NCBI GenBank assembly: GCA_020186115.1
Contig: WSYJ01000075.1
Location: 248,001-312,000, forward strand
Direction of reading: 5' to 3'
Length of the DNA: 64,000 nt
DNA from: Histomonas meleagridis
Lineage: Eukaryota; Parabasalia; Tritrichomonadida; Dientamoebidae
Below, piece after piece: positions 50,580-59,643 of this stretch. Made by a program: the position numbers and the translations under genes. Below the pieces are notes generated by a model. The model did no database searches. It saw only the letters and a program-made list of their open reading frames with translations, and was not told the DNA's origin. Positions within the stretch are counted from its first letter, which is position 1, and the number at the start of each line of letters is the position of its first letter.

Positions 50580-51200
50580 TTTGTTAATCAATGCTGAACT
50601 TATATTACCATTACCTCGAATTAATGAAGAAGAACTTAAAAACATTGGATCACTTCGACATATCCAAAATGTGATATCGAAATCATCAACATTTAAATGA
50701 TAACGAAAGTAACTTCATGAAAAAGAATATTTCGACGATATTAATATTGATAAGCAAAAGGAAAACTTCCGAAATATTTCATTATTAAATCACTCGAAAG
50801 ATGCAATTAAACATCTGAAGAAAGAAAACGTTGATCAAAACAAATTTAAATTTTATTCTGAATTGGCGTTACCAAAGAATTACTTGTTGAAGCTGAATCA
50901 TTAATTAAATCGAAGACTGAAGAATTCGCTCAAATGAAATATACGAAAATTTTCGAATGAAGTAACAATTATCAGCATAAGTCGCATTAATATTAATGAA
51001 TTAAATCATCAAGTGGAATTACATGTTAAAGAATAAATTTATCAACAGATTCAGAATTAGAAGAAAAGATATTAAAAATTCGATTTGAAACAATTCAACA
51101 TGAAATTCAAAAATGTGAAGACGAAGCAGCCGCGCTGCACCTGAATATCGGTTGATTCTTGAAGGAAAAGGAAAAGGAATAAATAAAAGAAATTTAATTT
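50206..51200 (+). pseudogene. Frameshifted coiled-coil gene, weakly Cdc5/Cef1-like
   Basis: Open from ATG 50206 to 50574 (122 aa, MLPKYETLKSYPVPIELDQDEKE…, basic coiled coil). Coding sequence then continues in changing frames: AELILPLPRINEEELKNIGSLRHIQ (~50590-50695), DINIDKQKENFRNISLLNHSKDAIKHLKKENVDQNKF, ALPKNY, AESLIKSKTEEFAQMKYTKIFE, with several stops to about 51200. The LILPLPRINEEEL segment resembles the LVLPxPQISDxEL stretch of the splicing factor Cdc5L/Cef1; that is one short match and could be chance. The first part occurs again, further damaged, at 54921. Confidence 0.55.
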
Positions 51201-51229
51201 CATTAACAGATCTTCCCTATAAACTCATA

Positions 51230-51960
51230 ATTTAAATAATGTTCAGAGAAGTACTTCCACTTTAATGGATTTCTTGAAAGTTATAATTTCGATGTGTTTC
51301 TTTTCTTAATTCCTTTTACAGAAAAACAATCAGCAGTAAATCATTTAGAGAGTGTTATATTTTGACATCAATCACTATTGAAGAAGGAGTTGAAGGAATT
51401 TGTGAATATGTTTAGCAACAATGTAAATCATTCCCAAATATTTCAATTACATCAATTTCAAACACTGCATTTTCAGGATGATAATGTATCATTAAATAAT
51501 TCAAAATATTCTAATTATGAGAATGATGGAAATCTTTATAACAAAAACATCACAGAACTTCATTAGTATTCAAATGGTGAAGAAACAATATCATTTCCAA
51601 ACACTGTCACAACCATTTGATCATTATCATTTGAAGATCTTCAATACGAAATATTACAATTCCAAATAAAATTAAAACAATTGAATCAAGAGCATAATAT
51701 TTATGTTCCGATTTGATTACAGATAATATCGAAGAAGGCGTTGAAACAATTGGAGAAACAGCATCTGCATCATACACTTCGTTGCCAAATATTACAATTC
51801 CAGGAACAATTAAAACAATTGGATCATATGCATTTTACACATGCTCTATTTAATATTGAAGAAGGAGTTAAATAAATTTGAATTTGCAATTTCAGGGTGT
51901 AAATAATCTCAAAATCATTTATTATTATAGTGAAACAGAACCAAATGATTTAAACTAATA
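51230..51960 (+). pseudogene. Degenerate BspA-like leucine-rich repeat gene
   Basis: Fragments of trichomonad LRR_5/BspA repeats in several frames: VKSFPNISITSISNTAFSG (~51423), EEGVETIGETASASYTSLPNITIPGTIKTIGSYAFYTCS (~51725-51850). Stops and frameshifts throughout. It lies just upstream of an intact gene of the same family and may be its decayed duplicate. Confidence 0.75.
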
Positions 51961-52315
51961 ATTATATCATACAATATAATCATATGTATATAATGAGATG
52001 TTTAAATCATGTCTATTGCAAATCATTAATTTAATAACGATAAAAAATGTTTAATAACATCAAAAACACACCATTTTAATCACCAAATTCAGCTCTATCA
52101 CGTTGCATTTATTATATTATATAAAAGTGGCTTTATAACCATTTAAAGCAGCATCTTTTATGTGTGCCTTTAAATATTGAAACAAAATTCAGTGTTAAAT
52201 TGAAAAACTTCAAGAAAACAACAAAATTTTTTAATAATTAACCGTGTGATTTTTAACTTTTGTATTGGCCGATGTGTATTTAGTAAAGGTCTGTAAGTAT
52301 CTTATAAGCTGAACC

Positions 52316-54196
52316 ATGAAAATCCTTCATTTACTGTTCATTTCGAACGTAGCAAAGCAATATAGAGCCGATACAATACCAGGATTTCCATTTTTTGCGA
52401 CCACAAAAATATCAAATATGAAAAAGAACCTAAGCAAAGAAGGTCTCACTCATACACACAAAGCAAAAGATTCAATCTTTGAAGTTAATATCGAAAATTC
52501 TGATATATTTAACAATAATTCTTCTATCGTTAAAACTGGTTTATTCTTAAATTTCATGACAGACAGTAAGTTTCCATCAATGGTACTTCATGATTTTAAT
52601 GACAAAATAAAATTCCCAGAATCATATTATTCATTTACACAAAATAAATCCTTTTTAACCAGAATCTTTGTTGAAAACAATATGTCAAGACGAATAATGT
52701 TTAGATGTTATGAGAATATACCTTTAATCCATCGTAAATTTCTTTGTTTTTCGTTGATGCAAAACGACAAAGACCGACCAAATAAATTCAATGCTTTTAT
52801 TCGTTTAACCGCATTTTTTTCAATGATATTGGAAGTTTATATCAATTTATTTCAGAAAAAGTTAGTTTTGAAGAAGTTGTTTTTGTTCAACAATGAATTG
52901 AAAGCAAGCGAAAAGAAAAATCAGAAAAATATTTTAATTTTTGTTGTGTTTTTCATGAACTCTTATCAAATATATAATGAAGATAATTTAACACTTACAA
53001 TCATAAATTCAAATGAATTTAATGAAATTTCTCATTATCAAAATATAGCGAAATTTATAATTATCAGTGAATATATATATGAAATTCCAAGTAATTCATT
53101 TTCAGCATGGGCTTCAGTTGTTTCAGTTGATTTTGGTAACTCAGTATCAAATATTGGAGGTTCAGTGTTTTCGTCATGTTTTAATTTAGAAACGATTATA
53201 TTTGGAGAAAATGTTACAACAATTGGTGGTTCATCATTTTCATTGTGTTCATCAATCAAAAACATTACAATTCCAAATTCAGTTACAACAATTGGAAGTT
53301 CAGCATTTTCATCATGTTCTAATTTAACGATATTAACACTTGGATATGGAATAAGAGAAATTGGAGGTTCAGCATTTGGTAATTGTTATAATCTTCAATG
53401 CATTTATTATTATGGAGATTCAGAACCAGAAATTGGTGAAGGTGCATTTTATAATGTATCAAGAAGTGTTATCACATATCCAACATATGTAGGAAGTAAA
53501 TTTGAAAATTTAGATGTTGACAAAGAAAACAAAGAAGGAACATGCGAACCACTTCCAACACATTCATTTAGTCAATCGAATACATTTACAAAATCAAATA
53601 CATATACACACTCAGATTCAATTTCATTCTCAGAATTATATTCATTTAGTCAATCGAATACATTTTCTATTTCGAATACATTTACTGGATCACTTCAAAG
53701 TGATATTTCATTATCATTTTCATTTTCATATACATTAACAGTTACATTATCAATTACACATTCATTAACTATTTATGAAACAAAAACGAAATCATTTTCA
53801 TTATATATAAATAATTCGACATTTTCATATATTGAAACAGAATTTATTTATTACAATTATACGATTGTTATTTATTTGACTTATTATAATTATTATTCCA
53901 ATTTCTTTACAATGTTTTACACTGATAATAATGATAATCAAAATAACGACAATAAAACAATAATTATTATCATTTCTGTTTGTGTAATCGTTATTGTAAT
54001 GGTTATTATCATATTATTAATTATATTATTGAAACATATTCGAAATATAAAAGAAGAAATTTATGAAAATGATAAATCAGAACAAAATGAAAACGAAACG
54101 ACGAATACATTTACTACAGGAATAAGTAACATAAATATTGAAGAAGATCCATTTGCTGAAGATTTTCAAGAAGAAAAATTCATTGAACAAATATAA
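52316..54196 (+). CDS. BspA-like LRR surface protein with DPF-tail
   Basis: 626 residues. N-terminal region ~1-255 is of unknown fold (weak signal peptide, MKILHLLFISNVAKQYRA). LRR_5/BspA repeats ~255-390 (NSVSNIGGSVFSSCFNLETIIFGENVTTIGGSSFSLCSS…), then a Ser/Thr-rich stalk (SFSQSNTFTKSNTYTHSDSISFSE…), a Tyr-rich segment (ETEFIYYNYTIVIYLTYYNYYS), one membrane helix (TIIIIISVCVIVIVMVIIILLIILL, ~560-585) and a tail ending INIEEDPFAEDFQEEKFIEQI. BspA-like proteins are the largest surface family of Trichomonas and are thought to bind host or bacterial surfaces. The stalk-to-tail part is homologous to that of the broken gene at 43112-44986. It sits inside the insertion that splits the RBR gene. 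Confidence 0.88.
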   Translation: MKILHLLFISNVAKQYRADTIPGFPFFATTKISNMKKNLSKEGLTHTHKAKDSIFEVNIENSDIFNNNSSIVKTGLFLNFMTDSKFPSMVLHDFNDKIKFPESYYSFTQNKSFLTRIFVENNMSRRIMFRCYENIPLIHRKFLCFSLMQNDKDRPNKFNAFIRLTAFFSMILEVYINLFQKKLVLKKLFLFNNELKASEKKNQKNILIFVVFFMNSYQIYNEDNLTLTIINSNEFNEISHYQNIAKFIIISEYIYEIPSNSFSAWASVVSVDFGNSVSNIGGSVFSSCFNLETIIFGENVTTIGGSSFSLCSSIKNITIPNSVTTIGSSAFSSCSNLTILTLGYGIREIGGSAFGNCYNLQCIYYYGDSEPEIGEGAFYNVSRSVITYPTYVGSKFENLDVDKENKEGTCEPLPTHSFSQSNTFTKSNTYTHSDSISFSELYSFSQSNTFSISNTFTGSLQSDISLSFSFSYTLTVTLSITHSLTIYETKTKSFSLYINNSTFSYIETEFIYYNYTIVIYLTYYNYYSNFFTMFYTDNNDNQNNDNKTIIIIISVCVIVIVMVIIILLIILLKHIRNIKEEIYENDKSEQNENETTNTFTTGISNINIEEDPFAEDFQEEKFIEQI

Positions 54197-54727
54197 TTTT
54201 CAATATTAGATATTTGTACATTTTGTAATGATAATTATAAATATTATATGAGTCTTTTGATATAAAATATTTTGATGATACATAACATTAATGCATTACA
54301 TCATGTTAATATTAACTTTAAAACTTTTGTAATGATATTAAATGGATATGATCAAATATCTTTAATACATTCAATGCGATTTAGAATGAGGTATAAATAT
54401 CAAAGAACATATGCTTATTTACTATAACTTTCACACTTACACTTAATTAACATGTAACTCATTATCAATCAATAAAAAAAATAAGTGCCAATGGTAAAAT
54501 AACATATTCAAATTTAAAAAGTAAAGCGAAAGTAATAAATCAATTCATAAATGATGAAGAAAATTAATGAGTTCAATATAACAAAAAATTAATACTATAA
54601 AATAAAAATGAATATAAATTTAAAAATGTTTATTTATTGTAAAATTATTTTAGAAATGAGTGTTAAGAAGCATAAAACCATAAATTGTAAATTTAAATTT
54701 TTTTATAAAGACGTTAAATCACTTCAC
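54197..54727. other. Intergenic, AT-rich
   Basis: Between the BspA-like gene and direct repeat copy B. No gene, RNA or repeat recognised. Confidence 0.55.
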
Positions 54728-55238
54728 GTGTTATATTTATAGACATGTGACATGAAACATTATCAAAAAAAATCAAATTAAAAATTTGGTAAAACAATAA
54801 GATGAAAATATTTAATTGAGGAGGTTTAAACCAATGTTGAAGACCAGGGGTATCATTAATTAGTTGATAAAGCCAATTCTATACACATTATGAAGATAAT
54901 GACCAGTAGTTTCACACGTAATGCTTCCCAAATATGAAACACTTAAATCATATCCAGTTCCGATTGAATTAGATCAAGATGAAAAAGAAATGTTATCAGA
55001 AACGTTAGCACGTCTGCCCAAGGTAAGAAAGCGAACGTCAATTATAAGTATTCCAACATTAAATAAGAAACGTGAACAAGCGGATCAAGCATTATTATTG
55101 AAGAGAAAAATGAATAGTTTGAAATTGATTTTATTACCACACATACAAAGGGAAGAATTCAAAATATGATACTCAATACGACGACGAAATATCGAAACTT
55201 CAACGCAACTTAAGACAGAATTAACGAAAATGAAATTA
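54728..55238 (+). repeat. Direct repeat copy B (511 bp, internally deleted)
   Basis: Matches copy A (50012-50579) almost base for base to about 55130; then a small replacement (CACACATACAAAGG for CGCACAAAGC) and a deletion of roughly 77 bp around 55203-55210, where CGCAACTTAAG is joined to ACTTCAA. The MLPKYETLKS frame (54921-55169) is therefore cut to 82 codons. Its right end directly abuts the N-terminal half of the split RBR gene. Confidence 0.9.
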
Positions 55239-55660
55239 ATTAATTCCACAAATGGCGCAAAAGTCATAACCGCAGGCGCACGTTAAGACGTTGAAGATGT
55301 TTTTGCAGTGAAGTATGTTGATAGGGCGTGAGCAGCGCGGATTTGGGCAGTTCGTAAGGTGTCAGCAAGATATACTTGTTCATAATAATCTTTGCTGAGC
55401 TTCTTTTCCACATAAAAATTCAACTGAATTTGGTGGAAGAAGACATTTACACCCTTTCATTTGACACGGAATTTGTGATTGGGAACTGATTTTGGTTTTA
55501 TTATGGGCTCGCCAACAACCAACACAAAAAAATGACAACAACGAAGTTGATACATATCTTTGGCTGGATAATCGCAATAACATATCTCACATGTAAAGGC
55601 ATGTTCGGGATCAGTAGTTTTAGGATTGGATAATGAAGGATCTTTGGAAATTTATTTCTG
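55238..55660 (-). pseudogene. RBR (Ariadne-type) ubiquitin ligase, N-terminal/central part
   Basis: Minus strand. AFTCEICYCDYPAKDMYQLRCCHFF, frameshift at a T-run, CVGCWRAHNKTKISSQSQIPC and GCKCLLPPNSVEFLCG (RING1 and start of IBR; 55583-55380), stop, then in another frame NCPNPRCSRPINILHCKNIF…LTCACGYDFCAICGIN (IBR end), which meets direct repeat B at 55238. These are Ariadne-type signatures (LGCGH.FC..CW, CPNPRCS, CGH.FC..CG). Roughly 30-40 residues between IBR and RING2, including the first RING2 Cys pair, are missing between this piece and its partner at 49705-50012. Homopolymer frameshifts could partly be sequencing error, the split cannot. Confidence 0.8.
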
Positions 55661-55762
55661 CAAAAAACAATTAAAAACAGAAGTTCAAGAAAAAAAATCC
55701 AAAAGTTTTTTTTTTTAATTAGAAACAAAAAATATAATTTTAATTTATAGAAACAGATATGT

Positions 55763-57574
55763 TTATAAATCGAGCTCTTCCAAATACTTCAATGCTTTTT
55801 TCATTAACTCTTTTCTTGTGTTTTCTCTCTGTTCTTCTTCTATCAGGGCGGCACATCCCAAAGGCCATTTCTTAAAGAAACGTTTCATCAAAGTATAATT
55901 TGCATGTTGGATTGCTATCGTATTTTTATCGTTCACGCTTTTTCTATACTTTACAACAAGCTTTTTGAATGCCGATAGCTTCAAGTAAAATTCACTTTTT
56001 TCAATAATTTGTTTTTGCAAGTTTTTAGTTTCATTTACGCATTTAGTCCAAGCAATAATGCATTTTAGTTTTAATGTATCATCATAAAATTTATTTGCTT
56101 TATCTTCTTTCTCTTGATTCCGCATTTTTATGTTTTCTTGGAATCCTTTAAGTGATTTCTTAAGAAGATTTTGATTATAGTGATTAACAGAAGTAATTTC
56201 AAAAGTTTTTCGTATTTTTTTGATTTTTTCCCATTGAACAAAATGATTATACTTTAACATTTTGGATCGAAATTCTTCTGCAGCAGAATTACAATATTTT
56301 CGCCTTTGGATTTCTTTTTCATATTGAATTTGTCGTTGTCGAATTTCATCTCTTTTCATTTTCTCTCTTTCAAGATATTCTCTATGCTTATTTTTGAGTA
56401 TTCTTTGATTTTCTAATTTTTTCTTTAACTTTTCTTCTTCTTGTTTCTGTGCAATTTCTGCATCTTTTTGCGCTTTTTCAATTCGCCTCAATTTAGTTTC
56501 TTCCATTCTTTTCGTCATTTCTTCGATCTTTGGATCGACTGTTATTTGTTTAATTTTCCTTTTTGCTGCAGTTTTGGGTGAAGCTTTTGGCGGTTTGGGA
56601 GTTGCCGATGAAGTTGACCGTTTATTTTCGGTTATTTTTCCTTCAAAAAATAAACGTCTTTTTGAATGCTGCTCTTCAACGATTTTCTGGGCAATGGAAG
56701 CTCTATATCTTGAACGCCACTTTGTGAAAGCTTTTCTGAGCGCCTTTTCAATGTACATTGAATACGAAGTTTCTTCAAGAGCTTTCTTTCTTCGAAGATT
56801 GAATTCAAGCAAATCAAGTTCCTTTTGATTTTGTATTTGACGTAATCGCTTCTTCCACAATGAAAAATATAACGATTTTGTTCTAAAGTCACTGAAACAT
56901 TTGGCTCTTTCAAATGCTTTTGATTGAAATCTGCATTTCGATGACCAAATGTTGAATGTGTGACGTTCAATACGAAGAATTTGATTCTTAAAAAGAAGTT
57001 GAAGACGAATTTTGAGTGATTCGTCATGCGAATTTGCTTTAAATCGAGTTTGTGATTGCTTTTCTTTTGGCATTGAACGTTCCAATAAACTTTGCTCTAT
57101 TTTACGAACTTTAATCGAGTGTCGTTCACGCTCTTCAATTTCCTCATTTTTAGCTTTGAGAGTTTGAGCAATTTTGGTTCGATGAGATTTAATCTCTGCA
57201 TCGATATCAGGAATTTCAACAAGTGTTTGAGGAGCTTGACGAGGAATTTCTCTCTGTTTTGCAGCTGCTCTTTCTAGCCTTTGAGCTTTCATTTCTTTAA
57301 TGCGTGCATGACGAGCTTCCATTATTAAAGTGGGATCTGTTGATGGACGATATGTTTTCTTTTTGGCAACAACTAAAGGCGCATCTAGCTTACGGTAGAC
57401 GGCTTTCCGAGGTTCTTTATTTTTTTGGTTACGAGGTTTTGGTTCGGCAAATGCATCTGTTTGATCAACCCATAAATTTAATAACTTTCTAGCCTGGTTT
57501 AGTGTGTCGTCTTCCCCTTTGTTTGAGTCTAAGATTTCATTTAGTAAATTCTTCAAATCTGGATTTTCCTCCAA
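55763..57574 (-). CDS. CCDC191/Sfi1-like coiled-coil protein (centrin-binding type)
   Basis: 603 codons of very basic helical sequence. Repeated FxxW/LxxxLR modules spaced through the protein (HTFNIWSSKCRFQSKAF, KSLYFSLWKKRLRQI, KALRKAFTKWRSRY, LKCIIAWTKCV, LMKRFFKKWPLGC) resemble the centrin-binding repeats of Sfi1/CCDC191; ~350-460 is a continuous E/K/R coiled coil. Expected at the basal body or flagellar root. No ATG opens the frame: the first codons available after the upstream TAA are non-ATG, and the reading frame with good coding character begins at TTG 57574 (LEENPDLKNLL); the first in-frame Met is about 84 codons in. See findings. TAACGGT lies upstream (57617-57623). Confidence 0.8.
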   Translation of the reverse strand: MEENPDLKNLLNEILDSNKGEDDTLNQARKLLNLWVDQTDAFAEPKPRNQKNKEPRKAVYRKLDAPLVVAKKKTYRPSTDPTLIMEARHARIKEMKAQRLERAAAKQREIPRQAPQTLVEIPDIDAEIKSHRTKIAQTLKAKNEEIEERERHSIKVRKIEQSLLERSMPKEKQSQTRFKANSHDESLKIRLQLLFKNQILRIERHTFNIWSSKCRFQSKAFERAKCFSDFRTKSLYFSLWKKRLRQIQNQKELDLLEFNLRRKKALEETSYSMYIEKALRKAFTKWRSRYRASIAQKIVEEQHSKRRLFFEGKITENKRSTSSATPKPPKASPKTAAKRKIKQITVDPKIEEMTKRMEETKLRRIEKAQKDAEIAQKQEEEKLKKKLENQRILKNKHREYLEREKMKRDEIRQRQIQYEKEIQRRKYCNSAAEEFRSKMLKYNHFVQWEKIKKIRKTFEITSVNHYNQNLLKKSLKGFQENIKMRNQEKEDKANKFYDDTLKLKCIIAWTKCVNETKNLQKQIIEKSEFYLKLSAFKKLVVKYRKSVNDKNTIAIQHANYTLMKRFFKKWPLGCAALIEEEQRENTRKELMKKALKYLEELDL

Positions 57575-59643
57575 TTTGGCTTGAATCGAGAAAACCCACT
57601 TTTAAACGTCTTGTTTTAACGGTCTCTGGAGGATAAACGAGCTCAGTTTTGATTAGACTTTTATTATCATATATTATTATTATATTATCAGACAGCAATT
57701 TGAATTTTCATTATGGCCATATTGAAGAGTAGTATCTATTAATACTATATATTAAACTTGACTTGCGATTTCCACCCATCGTATATAGCGATCATCCTAC
57801 GATCTTGATATCATAAATATATAATATTTATACATTATTACATCTATTATTAATATAAATCTAAGAATAATATCATAATTAGCACGAGATAAATCTATTC
57901 TTTCATTCCAAAAAGTGACAAAAATCGACTTTTGCATGATTTACATAGAACGATAGAAGCAACGATAAGTGACGATAGAAGTGAATTTGAATGACAGTAA
58001 ATATTATCAAAATTTTACCCTTTCCTCGAAAAGATACGTTATTTATTTACATCATTGTAATTTGTCAACAGCCAAATTAAATGATTCTTCGTTTGTTAAA
58101 AAATAAAAATATTGATATTTTATCATAGAATCGTGATTTGTTATTTATTCCAAATAATTATATGAAATATTGATTTTCTTGAATTTATGAATTTATTGAA
58201 AAAATGAATGATATGATAATTTTCGTAATGCCTTAATGATGTACTTATTTAACCTGATTAATAATTTGTAATCAATAAAATAGTTTCTGTATAAGTCCAT
58301 TCTTGAAATATCTTGGTACAAACTATACATTTTTTTCTGAAAAAATTTTATGATATACTTATTCAATCTAATTAATTAGATTAATAATCAATAGTCGGGT
58401 GATGTGAGCGAAAAATTCCACAATGGAATTTTTATATAACTCGAAAAGATTAATAAACATAGTGATTAAACCCTATATCACATGACTTTAATTGGATTCA
58501 TTCGTCTATTTTTTGGATATTTTGATTTTTTTATTTCAAATATTTGAAAGCAATTGCTTACAAAAAGTTAATATTGCACACAAAAACTGCATTATCACAT
58601 AAAAACATGTTGCCACAACCTTTTGTTCATTTTTGTTGATATATCAACCCATATATAACATAATTGTTTTTAGTAAAAATTATTCAATATTTGTTTCTAA
58701 ATTGGGTAAATTCAATTTATTTTCTATTTTTATCAAAATTTACAAAAATTTCATTTCTTTGTTAAAATGCATTATTTTAATGAATAACTTTATTCAATGA
58801 TGAAAATTCTTTCGATTTTTTAAACAAAGAGTATCATTAATTTTATTTAAATCATTTTTTTATGTTTTTGATATTTGATAATATTTTTCAATTCACATGT
58901 CACATCATTATATTGAAAATTTGTTGTCGATTAAATGAAAAATTTCTCTAAAATGTATGAAAGAATTTTGATAAAATATATATAAATGCAAAATATTGAT
59001 TGTATTCTATTTAATGGTACTTCAAATTTTAAAATAACATTGTGGAATTTTTTGTAATGCATCAAAATAATATCATATGAAAAAAATTATACATGGCGTA
59101 AAATTTTATATAATAAAAATTCCACTTTAACTATATGAACAAATTTAATTAGCAAATGATTTTTAAATAACGGGCTTAAGTTACATTTATCAATTCCTTT
59201 TATCTCATATTAATCATGTGCTTTTAAATTTTAAATATATTACATTTGACATTATATGTAGTGATGTTGATTTTTTTATTTCTCCGATACGAGTTGATTG
59301 AGTGATTTTTATTCGTACACTCATTAAAATTTTTAATAGTTTTTATATTAGGGTATTACTTTACTATAAATATCCGTATTTATAAAAAAAAATAAATTTT
59401 ATAATACGAATATATACTCTATATTTTATATGAATATCTGATAACAAAATAAATTTATAAATATATAATTCGTTTTGAAATGTGATTTTATTCAATGGCT
59501 CTATTTAAAACAAAAATTGATATATTAATTTTGTTTTTATTCTTCAACAATTATTAGACTTGGTACAATTGTAACTTTTCTTGTTTTGATATTTCATTTA
59601 TTTGATCAAAAATAGATTTATATAGAAAGATAGAACTTTATAT
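57575..59643. other. Gene-free 2-kb AT-rich interval
   Basis: Upstream of the CCDC191-like gene and downstream of the TMEM62-like gene. Many A/T runs, a few TTTATC/GATAAA stretches and one less AT-rich patch (58395-58440). No open frame above noise, no tRNA box, no repeat recognised. Confidence 0.6.
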
